Positions 23,062 to 32,048 of a DNA stretch of 35,276 nucleotides are shown here, in pieces. The DNA is from Clostridia bacterium (GTDB lineage Bacteria > Bacillota > Clostridia > Clostridiales > Clostridiaceae): NCBI GenBank assembly GCA_009930125.1, contig RZYZ01000002.1:1-35276 (forward strand). Reading direction: 5' to 3'. The first letter of the stretch is position 1. Every line of letters starts with the position of its first letter. The position numbers and the translations under genes are program-made. The notes under the pieces were generated by a model. That model had not been told where the DNA came from. It saw only the letters and a program-made list of their open reading frames with translations, and did no database searches.

Positions 23062-24740
23062 GATAATACCTCCAAAACCTTGCTCTTGATTTCTGTTGCT
23101 GATAGTGGACGACCATCATATTTGAGGACAGAATGGTCTACTCTTATTCCGGTCACTTCACTGATGAGGTCCGCAAGCTGTCCGGTATAATTCTGTTCCA
23201 CATTGACCAGCACTTTGGCTTTCGCCTGATAGGCTCTGAGCAGCTTCTCTGGCAGTGGCCAGATGTCACCAAATACCAGTGCACCGAATTTCTTTTCGCC
23301 GGCGGCATTTAGCAGATCAATGGCTTCTGAAAGCTGACTGTGAAGGCTTCCCCATCCGAGCAGAAGTACTTCGGCATCTTCCTCACCCATGAAGTCTGGT
23401 TCGAGGAGCTCTTCCTTGAGAAGTTCGAATTTCTTTGCTCTTTTTTCCACCATGTTGATTCGGACGTCACTGGCTTCTGTAATGTTACCTGTCTCATCAT
23501 GTTCATCACTATCCGAATTCACCATGGTTCCTTCCACTTTACCGGGAACCAGTCTTGGAGAAATTCCGTTTTCGGTCAGTTCATAACGTTTGTATTCTTT
23601 TCCGTTTCGATAGATCTCTTCATCTGCCAGATGTCTCTCGATGGTGACTTTATCTAGATCAAATGGAGTAACAGTCCTAACGGCATCCGCCATATACTGG
23701 TCTCCGAGTAGTATGATTGGAATCTGATACTTATCTGCAAGGTTGAATGCTCTGGCTGTCTGGTAGAAAGCATCTTCCGGATGCCTCAGAGCAATGACCA
23801 TCTTGGGGAATTCTCCGTGAGAAGAATTGATGACGAATTTCAGGTCACTCTGTTCTGTTCTGGTAGGCAGACCTGTCGCTGGTCCGGGTCTCTGTATTTC
23901 AGCAATGACCAGCGGTGTTTCCGTGATTCCGGCCATACCGACAGCCTCCACCATCAGGGAGTATCCACCACCGGATGTTCCAGTCATGGCTCTTACGCCG
24001 GCATAGGAAGCGCCTATAGCCATATTGATCGCAGCAATCTCATCTTCAGCCTGCTCCACAACAACTTTTGCTGGGATCGACTTCTTCACAAGATAACTCA
24101 TGATGGAAGTGGCTGGCGTCATGGGATAGGCACTGTAGAATTTCATTCCGGCTGCAAGTGCCCCTAGTGCGATGCTTTCATTGGCCTGGACAAGCATAGT
24201 AGGTTCCTTACTGGTTTCTGGTTCCTCAAAGCGGGCAGTTTCCAGATCGTGGCCTTTTTCAAAAGCCTCGATGTTCTGATTTACGACCTTTTCGTTGAAC
24301 TTCTTGGATAGAATATCCTCCAGATGCAGCACATCCATGCCGTAGATTTTCAGCAGAGCTCCCAGTATGACACTGGACTGCACCTTGGGATTTCCCAGTT
24401 CTTTTGCGATTTTCTTCGCAGGAATGGTGATGAGTCTTTTGTCATCGGATCTGACATCCTCATCAGCGATGATGAATCCGTCCGGATTCAGTCTACCAAT
24501 ATGAAGATCCACAGTTTCCTGATTCAGTGCGATAATCCCATCCAGATCATCACGATGTGTTTTGACTTCATTTTCCGAGAAACGAATCTGGAAGAAGTTG
24601 TGTCCTCCACGCACACGAGACATGTAGTCCTGCAGCGTGAAAAGATGATAACCTCTTCTCTGAAGTATTTTCGATAAGTTTGAACTTAAGGTTTCCATGC
24701 CTTGACCGGCAGCTCCACCTATTAACAGGTTAAAATTCAT
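23058..24740 (-). CDS. 2-oxoacid:ferredoxin oxidoreductase, fused gamma-alpha subunit
   Basis: A 560-residue fusion. Residues 1 to about 180 are the gamma domain (IGGAAGQGMETLSSNLSKIL, then YMSRVRGGHNFFQIRF), which binds CoA. From about 195 to 385 comes the pyrimidine-binding alpha domain (FYSAYPMTPATSIM, RAMTGTSGGGYSLM, QRPGPATGLPTRTEQSDL, FNLADKYQIPIILLGDQYM). The transketolase C-terminal domain II completes it (VLLLGWGSLHSQ, VNVEQNYTGQLADLI). This is the KorA/VorA-like OAFO family. AGAGGTG eight bases before the ATG supports the start, and an extended -10 lies upstream. It is co-transcribed with the beta subunit, which it overlaps by four bases. Together they form the alpha-gamma/beta enzyme used in amino acid and pyruvate fermentation. 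Confidence 0.9.
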   Translation of the reverse strand: MNFNLLIGGAAGQGMETLSSNLSKILQRRGYHLFTLQDYMSRVRGGHNFFQIRFSENEVKTHRDDLDGIIALNQETVDLHIGRLNPDGFIIADEDVRSDDKRLITIPAKKIAKELGNPKVQSSVILGALLKIYGMDVLHLEDILSKKFNEKVVNQNIEAFEKGHDLETARFEEPETSKEPTMLVQANESIALGALAAGMKFYSAYPMTPATSIMSYLVKKSIPAKVVVEQAEDEIAAINMAIGASYAGVRAMTGTSGGGYSLMVEAVGMAGITETPLVIAEIQRPGPATGLPTRTEQSDLKFVINSSHGEFPKMVIALRHPEDAFYQTARAFNLADKYQIPIILLGDQYMADAVRTVTPFDLDKVTIERHLADEEIYRNGKEYKRYELTENGISPRLVPGKVEGTMVNSDSDEHDETGNITEASDVRINMVEKRAKKFELLKEELLEPDFMGEEDAEVLLLGWGSLHSQLSEAIDLLNAAGEKKFGALVFGDIWPLPEKLLRAYQAKAKVLVNVEQNYTGQLADLISEVTGIRVDHSVLKYDGRPLSATEIKSKVLEVLS

Positions 24741-24773
24741 ATACTATTCACCTCTTATAATTATTATGCCTCA

Positions 24774-24782
24774 ATTATAACA
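24774..24782 (-). promoter_or_regulatory. Extended -10 promoter of the 2-oxoacid oxidoreductase operon
   Basis: The minus strand reads TGTTATAAT (TGnTATAAT), about 33 bases before the start codon. No convincing -35 is seen at 17 bases. Confidence 0.55.
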
Positions 24783-25256
24783 AAGCATTTGGCAATATCT
24801 GAGTAGACATGGAAGTTTCAATCTTTATACATGATTTGGAAACATGGTTCATTTTGTGTTAAAAGAAAACCTTTAGATTCAGGCAAAACAGACCCGAAGA
24901 GTGATATATCATTGATAAATCCTGTCAAAAAATCCCAAGTTTGATTAATCTATCAGAATAATTTATCAGATTGTGAAACTAGTCTTATTCATGATGATTT
25001 TCAGGCTGTGTGATTTCATCAAGGAAATGAATCTGTACTAAAAAAGAATAATAAGATTTAAACAAGTATCTAGCTGAAATTCAGTGTGTAACAATCTGTT
25101 TTCAGCTGTTTGAGGAAAAGAAAAAACAAAGGCGGAGATTTGTAGCAATGAAAATAATTCTAACAGTTCAGATGAAAAATGGATACCTGTTATTAAATAC
25201 CGAATATTCGTTAATAAAACTACTTGCTTGTGTTGTAAACTATTACAGTGCCCTTA
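24783..25256. other. Intergenic region between the oxidoreductase and glycine cleavage operons
   Basis: This stretch of about 470 bases has no gene that I can support. I looked for a glycine riboswitch before gcvT and did not find its conserved core. Visible structure includes a direct repeat TATCAGA at 24951 and 24964 (13 bases apart) and an 8-bp inverted repeat AGCTGAAA (25072-25079)/TTTCAGCT (25100-25107). A 38-codon frame at 25148-25264 has only a distant GGCGGAG ribosome site and is not called. Confidence 0.6.
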
Positions 25257-25285
25257 TTGAATAACTTCAGAAAAATGCTTATTAT
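25257..25285 (+). promoter_or_regulatory. Promoter of the glycine cleavage operon
   Basis: TTGAAT (25257-25262), a 17-base spacer and TATTAT (25280-25285). Transcription would begin near 25292, about 30 bases before the gcvT start. Confidence 0.6.
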
Positions 25286-25322
25286 AGTAGTGTAGATTAA
25301 AATGTGGTTAGGAGGTTCGGAA

Positions 25323-26405
25323 TTGGATAATTTAAAAAGAACAGCGTTGGCAGACGAATACCAGAAATATGATGGAAAAACTGTTGATTTTGCTGGATGG
25401 TTTATGCCAGTTGAATTCGAAGGGATTCTTAAAGAACATGAGGCTGTTAGAAATAATGTTGGATTATTTGATGTCTCCCATATGGGTGAAATCACAGTCA
25501 AAGGAAAGGATGCCCTTGCATTTGTCAATTATCTCATTACTAATGATCTTGAGAAGATTGTAGACAATCAGGTGCTTTATACGTATTTATGCAGAGAAGA
25601 TGGTGGAGTGGTTGATGATATCCTTGTCTACCGCTTCGGAAAAGAAGACATTCTGCTCGTAGTCAATGCATCCAATACAGAGAAGGACTTTGAATGGGTG
25701 AAAAGCAACAAAGGTGATTTCGATGTCGAAATTGAGAATGTTTCAGATGAAACCGCTCAGCTTGCGATTCAGGGACCCAATGCGGAAGCGCTCTTACAGG
25801 TGCATACAGAAACAGATCTTTCTGAGATCAAGTTCTTCTTTGCGAAGAGAGATGTCATGATTGACGGGAAAAGGTGCATGGTCTCGAGAACCGGATATAC
25901 CGGAGAAGATGGTTTTGAGATTTATCTCTCCAATGATGATGTAGTAGAGCTCTACACGAACCTGATCGAAGATGGAGCGCTTCCAATCGGTCTAGGTGCA
26001 AGAGATACGCTGAGATTTGAAGCCAATCTTCCTCTATATGGAAATGAGCTGAGTGATGACTGGACACCTGTAGAAGCTGGATACGGTTTCTTTGTGAAGG
26101 TGGACAAGGAGAACTTCATAGGAAAGGAAGTTCTGGCAAAGCAGAAAGCAGAAGGCGTTTCCAGAAAGATCGTCGGGTTTACCATGTCAGATAAGAAAAT
26201 TCCAAGACATGGCTACAAAGTGTTCAAAGACGAAAAGGAAATCGGTTTTGTCACAACAGGATACAAATCTCCTACCCTGGGAGAAATTATCGGACTTGCC
26301 ATGGTGGATGCTGCGTATGCGAAAACAGGCACGGAACTGGATATCCAGATCAGAAACAAAATGTCCAAAGCGACTGTGAGAAACAGAAAGTTTCTAGTAA
26401 AATAG
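25323..26405 (+). CDS. gcvT: Aminomethyltransferase (glycine cleavage T protein)
   Basis: A 360-residue T protein that transfers the aminomethyl carbon from lipoyl-GcvH to tetrahydrofolate, releasing ammonia. The N-terminus has LKRTALADEYQKYDGKTVDF and FAGWFMPVEF, followed by VGLFDVSHMGEI, the folate-binding family signature. RTGYTGEDGFEIY and LGARDTLRFEANLPLYGNEL are the conserved middle motifs, and the GCVT_C domain starts near 275. The TTG at 25323 is chosen because TAGGAGGT lies six bases upstream; an ATG at 25302 would place that ribosome site inside the gene. It is the first gene of a complete gcv operon. Length is normal. Confidence 0.94.
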   Translation: MDNLKRTALADEYQKYDGKTVDFAGWFMPVEFEGILKEHEAVRNNVGLFDVSHMGEITVKGKDALAFVNYLITNDLEKIVDNQVLYTYLCREDGGVVDDILVYRFGKEDILLVVNASNTEKDFEWVKSNKGDFDVEIENVSDETAQLAIQGPNAEALLQVHTETDLSEIKFFFAKRDVMIDGKRCMVSRTGYTGEDGFEIYLSNDDVVELYTNLIEDGALPIGLGARDTLRFEANLPLYGNELSDDWTPVEAGYGFFVKVDKENFIGKEVLAKQKAEGVSRKIVGFTMSDKKIPRHGYKVFKDEKEIGFVTTGYKSPTLGEIIGLAMVDAAYAKTGTELDIQIRNKMSKATVRNRKFLVK

Positions 26406-26441
26406 TAGAAGAAAGAATTTAAATATAAAGGAGATAGAATT

Positions 26442-26828
26442 ATGTCAACAGTATTAGAAGGATTATATTACACAAAGGATCATGAGTGGGTAAGAGTTGA
26501 GGGAGAAAAGGCTTATATCGGAATCACAGATCATGCACAGCATGCATTAGGTTCCATAGTATATGTGGAGCTTCCTGAAGTAGGAGACGAAATCGAAATG
26601 GACGATAATCTTGGTGTTGTGGAATCTGTAAAAGCAGCATCTGATATCATCATGCCGGTATCTGGAGAAGTGGTTGAAATCAACGAGGATCTGGAAGACA
26701 ATCCTGAGCTGATCAACGAAGCGCCATACGACAATCATCTGGTCATTGTCACCTTAAAGGATGACAGCGAACTGGAAGGTCTATTAGGAAAAGAGGATTA
26801 CGAAGCATTCATTTCTGAGGAGGAGTAA
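26442..26828 (+). CDS. gcvH: Glycine cleavage system H protein
   Basis: A 128-residue lipoyl carrier that shuttles the aminomethyl group between P, T and L proteins. The lipoylation site is K64 in GVVESVKAASDIIMPVSGEV, the standard motif. The N-terminus LYYTKDHEWVRVEG and the ITDHAQHALGSIVYVELP segment are also canonical. AAGGAGAT supports the start, 36 bases after gcvT. It ends in an acidic tail (SEEE) whose codons contain the ribosome site of gcvPA. The lipoate ligase at the end of the operon is the likely source of its cofactor. Confidence 0.97.
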   Translation: MSTVLEGLYYTKDHEWVRVEGEKAYIGITDHAQHALGSIVYVELPEVGDEIEMDDNLGVVESVKAASDIIMPVSGEVVEINEDLEDNPELINEAPYDNHLVIVTLKDDSELEGLLGKEDYEAFISEEE

Positions 26829-26830
26829 AC

Positions 26831-28171
26831 ATGCATCCATACCTGCCAAATACGGATGAAGATGTCAAGAAAATGCTTGATGTCATCGGACTGGAATCAA
26901 CAGAGGAACTCTTCAAGAGTATACCTGAGAACCTTAAACTGAAAAAAGGTCTGGATCTTCCGAAGTCAAAATCGGAGATCGAGGTCAGAGGAATCATGAA
27001 TGGAATCGCTGCCAAGAATCAGAGCATAGATGAACTTGTATGCTTTTTAGGAGCAGGTTCTTATGATCACTATATTCCTTCTGTCATCAGACACATCGTA
27101 TCACGTTCGGAATTCTATACCGCATACACACCTTACCAGCCTGAAATCAGTCAGGGCACATTGCAGAGTGTGTTTGAATATCAGAGCATGATGTGCTCGC
27201 TTACTGGCATGGATGTATCAAATGTTTCCATGTATGATGGCGCGACTTCAGCATCTGAAGCAGCAATTCTGGCATCTGTCCAGACAAAGAGAAGTAAGGT
27301 TCTGGTTTCAGAAACCCTTAATCCTGAATATAAGGAAGTGCTGAAATCTTACATGCAGTTCAGATCTGTAGATGTGGAATTCATCGCAGAAAAAGATGGT
27401 GTGACAGATTATGAGGAACTGAAATCGAAACTGGATAAGGATACAGCGGGAGTGATTCTCCAATATCCGAATTTCTATGGTGTCGTGGAGAATATCCGCG
27501 AGATGGAAGAAGCGATTCATGAGAACAAATCTTTGCTTATCATGAGTGCAGACCCCATAGCCCTTGGCATGCTGAAGAGTCCAGGTGAACTGAAGGCGGA
27601 TATCGTCGTGGGAGAAGGGCAAGCCCTTGGACAGAACCTTAATTTTGGTGGCCCAGTACTGGGCTTCATGGCAGCAACCAAGAAGCTCATGAGAAAAATG
27701 CCGGGAAGAATCGTCGGAGAAACTGTAGACAGAGACGGAAAAAGAGCTTATGTGCTTACACTTCAGGCGAGAGAGCAGCATATCAGAAGATACAAGGCGA
27801 CATCAAATATCTGCTCAGACCAGACACTGAACTCCATAGCTGCAGCTGTATACATGGCTACATTAGGAAAGCAGGGTATGAAGGAAGTTGCTGTGCAGTC
27901 TTTCAAGAAAGCGCATTACACCTATGATAAGCTCATGGAAACCGGGAAGTATAAGCCTGTATTTGATAAACCGTTTTTCAAAGAGTTTGCAATCCTTTGC
28001 CCGAAGAGTGTGGATGAAATCAATACCGCACTAAGAAAAGAAGGAATACTGGGTGGGTTCGATCTAAGTAGAGTGAACGACAAATTAGAGAATACAATGC
28101 TTGTGGCGGTTACGGAAAACAGAACCATGGAAGACATAGAAAAGTTTGTTAGAATCATGGAGGAGATATGA
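26831..28171 (+). CDS. gcvPA: Glycine dehydrogenase (decarboxylating), subunit 1
   Basis: The 446-residue N-terminal half of the split P protein. With GcvPB it decarboxylates glycine and loads the aminomethyl group on GcvH. Typical motifs are MHPYLPNTDEDVKKML at the N-terminus, FLGAGSYDHYIPSVIRHI, AYTPYQPEISQGTLQSVFEYQ, YDGATSASEAA and LQAREQHIRRYKATSNICSDQ. This subunit has the same fold type as GcvPB but lacks the PLP lysine. It starts two bases after the gcvH stop, with GAGGAGG upstream, and overlaps gcvPB by four bases. A two-gene P protein is usual in Firmicutes and Thermotogae. Confidence 0.97.
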   Translation: MHPYLPNTDEDVKKMLDVIGLESTEELFKSIPENLKLKKGLDLPKSKSEIEVRGIMNGIAAKNQSIDELVCFLGAGSYDHYIPSVIRHIVSRSEFYTAYTPYQPEISQGTLQSVFEYQSMMCSLTGMDVSNVSMYDGATSASEAAILASVQTKRSKVLVSETLNPEYKEVLKSYMQFRSVDVEFIAEKDGVTDYEELKSKLDKDTAGVILQYPNFYGVVENIREMEEAIHENKSLLIMSADPIALGMLKSPGELKADIVVGEGQALGQNLNFGGPVLGFMAATKKLMRKMPGRIVGETVDRDGKRAYVLTLQAREQHIRRYKATSNICSDQTLNSIAAAVYMATLGKQGMKEVAVQSFKKAHYTYDKLMETGKYKPVFDKPFFKEFAILCPKSVDEINTALRKEGILGGFDLSRVNDKLENTMLVAVTENRTMEDIEKFVRIMEEI

Positions 28172-29625
28172 TGACTTACAATAAATTAATATTTGAATTG
28201 TCAAAGCCAGGAAGAAAGTCTTATGCTCTCCCAGAAGATACACTTAAAGATATGAAGATCACGGATTATATCGGTGAAGAATATCTGAGAGAGGATGAGC
28301 TTGATTTTCCAGAAGTCAGTGAGTTGGAGATCATCAGACACTATACGTTATTATCCAAGAAGAATTACTCCATTGATTCAGGGTTCTATCCATTAGGTTC
28401 CTGTACCATGAAGTACAGCCCTAAAATCAATGAGGATGTGGCGGCAAATCCTAATTTTGCAAGGCTTCATCCATTCCAGCCGGAGGACACCGTTCAGGGT
28501 GCGCTGGAAGTGATGTATTCGGTTCAGGAGACCATCAAAGAAATCTCCGGCATGGATGCGGTGACACTGCAGCCTGCAGCTGGAGCGCACGGTGAACTCG
28601 TGGGGCTGATGCTCCTGAAGAAATACCATCAGATGAGAAACGATACAAAGAGAACAAAGATCATAGTGCCGGATTCCGCCCATGGAACCAATCCTGCTTC
28701 AGTAGCGGTTGCGGGGTTTGATGTAGTGGAAGTGGCTTCTCATAAAGACGGATCAGTGGATATCGATTCTCTTAAGTCCGTGCTGAGTGATGAAATTGCC
28801 GGTCTTATGCTGACCAATCCATCCACACTGGGGCTGTTCGAGAAGCACATCAAGGAAATTGCCGACCTTGTTCATGAAGCAGGTGGGCTACTGTATTATG
28901 ATGGAGCAAACATGAATGCCATTATGGGTATTGTAAGACCTGGAGATATGGGTTTCGACGTTCTTCATTACAATCTGCATAAGACCTTCTCCACACCACA
29001 TGGTGGTGGAGGGCCGGGTTCAGGGCCAGTGGCCTGTAAAGCGAACCTGATGGAATACCTGCCGGTTCCGATTGTGAATATGGAAAATGGAAGATACTAT
29101 CTGGATTACAGCCTGAAAGATTCCATCGGAAAGGTGAAGAACTATTTCGGAAACTTCGGGGTGATTCTGAGAGCGTATGTATATATGCTGACCATGGGTT
29201 CAGACGGACTGAAGGCAGCATCCACCAATGCGGTGCTTAATGCCAATTATATGAAAGCAAGCCTGAAAGATCATTATAAAGTTGCAGTGGATGAGACATG
29301 CATGCATGAAGTTGTATTCGCGGGGCTCAAGAAAAAGTCTGAGACAGTTTCCACACTGGATGTGGCAAAGCGAATCATCGACTATGGCTATCATCCGCCA
29401 ACCATGTATTTCCCGCTGATTGTAGAGGGAGCTCTTATGGTTGAACCGACGGAAACAGAAAGCAAGGAAACGCTGGATGCTTACATTGAGGTTATGAAGC
29501 AGATTGCAAAAGAAGCGGAGGAATCACCGGAGCTTCTGAAAGATGCGCCACATGACACGCCTGTCAGAAGACTGGACGAAGCGCTTGCGGCAAGACAGCT
29601 GGTTCTGCATTGGACAAAGGAGTAG
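28168..29625 (+). CDS. gcvPB: Glycine dehydrogenase (decarboxylating), subunit 2
   Basis: The 485-residue PLP-binding half of the P protein. The PLP lysine is K272 in HYNLHKTFSTPHGGGGPGSGP, the family signature. Other conserved segments are YPLGSCTMKYSPKIN near residue 75, LQPAAGAHGELVGLM near 133, and PDSAHGTNPASVAVAGF near 168. The C-terminus carries the PPTMYFPLIVEGALMVEPTE block. GGAGGAG precedes the start; ATGATG offers two adjacent choices, of which the first gives the ATGA overlap with gcvPA. The lpdA gene starts two bases after the stop. Confidence 0.97.
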   Translation: MMTYNKLIFELSKPGRKSYALPEDTLKDMKITDYIGEEYLREDELDFPEVSELEIIRHYTLLSKKNYSIDSGFYPLGSCTMKYSPKINEDVAANPNFARLHPFQPEDTVQGALEVMYSVQETIKEISGMDAVTLQPAAGAHGELVGLMLLKKYHQMRNDTKRTKIIVPDSAHGTNPASVAVAGFDVVEVASHKDGSVDIDSLKSVLSDEIAGLMLTNPSTLGLFEKHIKEIADLVHEAGGLLYYDGANMNAIMGIVRPGDMGFDVLHYNLHKTFSTPHGGGGPGSGPVACKANLMEYLPVPIVNMENGRYYLDYSLKDSIGKVKNYFGNFGVILRAYVYMLTMGSDGLKAASTNAVLNANYMKASLKDHYKVAVDETCMHEVVFAGLKKKSETVSTLDVAKRIIDYGYHPPTMYFPLIVEGALMVEPTETESKETLDAYIEVMKQIAKEAEESPELLKDAPHDTPVRRLDEALAARQLVLHWTKE

Positions 29626-29627
29626 AT

Positions 29628-31013
29628 ATGGCTGAAAAAGTGATTATTATGGGTGGAGGACCTGGCGGCTATGTGGCCGCCATCCGTCTTAATAACATGG
29701 GTTTTGAGACCACACTCATTGAAAAGAACCGTATCGGAGGAGTCTGTCTGAATATTGGATGCATTCCCACGAAAGCTCTATATAAGAGTGCTGAAGTATA
29801 TAATCAGTTCAGCAAACTGGAAAGCTATGGGCTGGATTTGGAAGGTACAGTAAAACCGAATGCATCTAAAATCAGAGAACGAAAGAATGACATTGTGGAT
29901 ACCTTAGTCACAGGAATTGAAAAGCTGCTTAGTTCAGCAGGGGTGGAAGTGATTCATGGTGAAGCGAAGATTACCGGAAAAAATTCACTGGAAGTCAACG
30001 GTGAAACGCTGGAATTTGATCGCCTGATCATTGCAACAGGTTCATCCTCCTTCATCCCTCCCATTAAAGGCGTGGATCAGGAAGGCGTGATCACCAGCAC
30101 CGAACTGCTGGATTTCACGGAAATTCCAGAGGAACTTGTAATCGTTGGAGGCGGTGTCATTGGCATGGAGTTTGCAGGAATATTTGCAAGCTTTGGTACA
30201 AAGGTCACCGTGCTGGAAGCTTTACCTGGGATTCTCCCTGGCATTGACGGCGAAATCGTCAAAAGACTGAAGCCTCTTCTGAAGAAGAAGTCCATAGATG
30301 TGAAGACATCCATGATGGTGAAGGAAATAATCCGGGAAAACGGAAAGCTGAAAGTGATTTCAGAAGGAGCGAAAGGACCTGTAGAGGTTTATGGAGACCA
30401 GGTGCTTATCGCAACAGGCAGAAAAGCGAATGTGAAAGGAATCGGACTGGAAGAAGCTGGAATTACCGTAGGCAGAAAAGGGATTGAAGTGGATGAAAAC
30501 TTTGAGACCAACATCAAAGGAATCTACGCCATTGGGGATGTCAATGGGAAATGGCTTCTGGCCCACGCGGCTTCAGCACAGGGGGAGTTCGTGGCGGAGA
30601 AGATTGCAGGAGAACATCCTGTCATAGGCAAGTTTGTTCCCGGATGCGTATTCCTGTTTCCTGAAATCGCCAGTGTCGGTTATACGGAAGAGCAGCTGAA
30701 AGAAGAGAACATCGAGTACCTGACCAGTAAATTCATGTTTGGAGCAAATGGAAAAGCGCTGACCATGGGTGAAGGAGAAGGTCTGATCAAAGTTATTTCA
30801 GATCTCGATTACAAAATCATCGGTGTTCATATCATGGGACCACATGCATCAGATCTTATTCATGAAGGGCTCATCGCCTGTGAAAAAGGTCTTGTCGCAG
30901 ATGATTTCAAAGATCTCATCCATGCGCATCCTACATTACCTGAGGCGTTTTTTGAAAGTGTCATGGGGCTGAAGGGTGAAGCAGTACATATGGTTAAACC
31001 AAGGAGAAAGTAA
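29628..31013 (+). CDS. lpdA: Dihydrolipoamide dehydrogenase (glycine cleavage L protein)
   Basis: A 461-residue flavoprotein disulfide reductase that reoxidises the dihydrolipoyl arm of GcvH with NAD+. The FAD-binding GGGPGGYVAA is at residues 9-18, the redox disulfide C40/C45 in GGVCLNIGCIPTK, the NAD-binding GGGVIGMEFA near 178, the second FAD motif IYAIGDVNG near 303, and the catalytic HAHPTLPEAFFE near the C-terminus. There is no N-terminal lipoyl domain, unlike some clostridial homologues. The ATG at 29628 has AAAGGAG six bases upstream inside the end of gcvPB; an upstream TTG at 29610 lacks a site. It overlaps lplA by one base (TAATG). Confidence 0.95.
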   Translation: MAEKVIIMGGGPGGYVAAIRLNNMGFETTLIEKNRIGGVCLNIGCIPTKALYKSAEVYNQFSKLESYGLDLEGTVKPNASKIRERKNDIVDTLVTGIEKLLSSAGVEVIHGEAKITGKNSLEVNGETLEFDRLIIATGSSSFIPPIKGVDQEGVITSTELLDFTEIPEELVIVGGGVIGMEFAGIFASFGTKVTVLEALPGILPGIDGEIVKRLKPLLKKKSIDVKTSMMVKEIIRENGKLKVISEGAKGPVEVYGDQVLIATGRKANVKGIGLEEAGITVGRKGIEVDENFETNIKGIYAIGDVNGKWLLAHAASAQGEFVAEKIAGEHPVIGKFVPGCVFLFPEIASVGYTEEQLKEENIEYLTSKFMFGANGKALTMGEGEGLIKVISDLDYKIIGVHIMGPHASDLIHEGLIACEKGLVADDFKDLIHAHPTLPEAFFESVMGLKGEAVHMVKPRRK

Positions 31014-31984
31014 TGAGATATATTATCAGCGAAAATACAGATGCATACTTCAATCTGGCATCAGAAGAATATTTACTGAAGCATACAGATGAGGAGATAT
31101 TTTATCTGTGGAGAAACGACAATGCGATTATTGTAGGCAAGAATCAGAACACCTTGTCTGAAATCAATGTGGATTATGTCAAAGAAAAGAATATTAAAGT
31201 GGTCAGAAGACTCACAGGTGGCGGTGCTGTGTACCACGACCTGGGAAATCTGAATTATACTTTCATTGAAAACAAAAAGAAAAATTTCAATGATTTCAGA
31301 GGGTTCTGCGAACCTATAACAACAGCGTTGAATGAAATGGGTGTAGAAGCGGAGTTTTCCGGTAGAAATGATATGACCATCGAAGGAAAGAAGTTTTCCG
31401 GTACTGCACAGTGCAAGTACAAAGACAGAGTGATGCACCATGGTACACTGCTTTTTTCCTCAGTGAAGGCTGATATTTCTGGAGCGCTGAAACCGAGAGA
31501 AATCAAGTTCAGTGGAAAGAGCGTCAAATCTGTTTCCTCAAGAATCACGAACATCAGTGATCATCTGGAAGGGGATATGGATGTCATTGAATTCAGAAAT
31601 CGGGTCATGAAATCTGTAGCTGGCGGAATGGATCAGGTGACTACGTTTTCTGATCAAGAGGTTTCGGAAATCATCAGGCTCCGAGATGAGAAATATGCCA
31701 AATGGGAATGGAATTACGGGCATAGTCCGAAATTTGAAATGACCAGAGAAGGAAGATTTCCAGGAGGAACCCTTGAAGTGACTCTTGAAGTCAAAAAAGG
31801 CGTGATAGAGAAAATCAGAATCTATGGCGACTTTTTCGGGACAAGGGATGTCTCAACACTGGAAAGTGCACTGACAGGAGTAGCCCACAATGAAGAGGCG
31901 ATAAGCAAAGTGCTTCAAAACCTTGATATCCATGATTACATGGTAAATATCACGAAGGAAGATCTTCTGGGGCTTCTTATCTAA
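31013..31984 (+). CDS. lplA: Lipoate-protein ligase
   Basis: A 323-residue LplA-type ligase that activates lipoate with ATP and attaches it to lipoyl domains, here most likely K64 of GcvH. The lipoyl-AMP-binding motif RRLTGGGAVYHDLGN (65-79) and the loop GRNDMTIEGKKFSGTAQ (about 117-133), which carries the catalytic lysine, are intact, followed by HHGTLLFS. The C-terminal accessory domain (about 245-323) is present, as in full-length LplA. AAGGAG supports the start, and the first base of ATG is shared with the lpdA stop. No lipA/lipB genes are in the window, so scavenging of lipoate is plausible. A perfect terminator follows seven bases after the stop. Confidence 0.94.
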   Translation: MRYIISENTDAYFNLASEEYLLKHTDEEIFYLWRNDNAIIVGKNQNTLSEINVDYVKEKNIKVVRRLTGGGAVYHDLGNLNYTFIENKKKNFNDFRGFCEPITTALNEMGVEAEFSGRNDMTIEGKKFSGTAQCKYKDRVMHHGTLLFSSVKADISGALKPREIKFSGKSVKSVSSRITNISDHLEGDMDVIEFRNRVMKSVAGGMDQVTTFSDQEVSEIIRLRDEKYAKWEWNYGHSPKFEMTREGRFPGGTLEVTLEVKKGVIEKIRIYGDFFGTRDVSTLESALTGVAHNEEAISKVLQNLDIHDYMVNITKEDLLGLLI

Positions 31985-31988
31985 CAGA

Positions 31989-32035
31989 ATAAAGACAAAA
32001 GGATTTAAGCTTTGCTTAAATCCTTTTGTCTTTAT
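31989..32035. terminator. Terminator of the glycine cleavage operon (bidirectional)
   Basis: A perfect stem of at least 20 bp (31991-32010 with 32014-32033) and a 3-base loop, with TTTGTCTTTAT in the 3' arm. It also serves the convergent CAP-domain gene that ends at 32049. Confidence 0.92.
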
Positions 32036-32048
32036 ATAAATATGATTG

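Noticed and set aside
22303..23190. 295-codon plus-strand open frame
   Set aside because: Antisense to the 2-oxoacid oxidoreductase beta subunit, which has intact catalytic motifs; no ribosome site or family match.
24783..25256. Glycine riboswitch before the gcv operon
   Set aside because: I looked for the conserved core and could not find it by eye; no fold could be supported.
25148..25264. 38-codon plus-strand frame before gcvT
   Set aside because: The nearest ribosome-like site (GGCGGAG) is about 13 bases away and the frame ends over the gcvT promoter; likely chance in AT-rich DNA.
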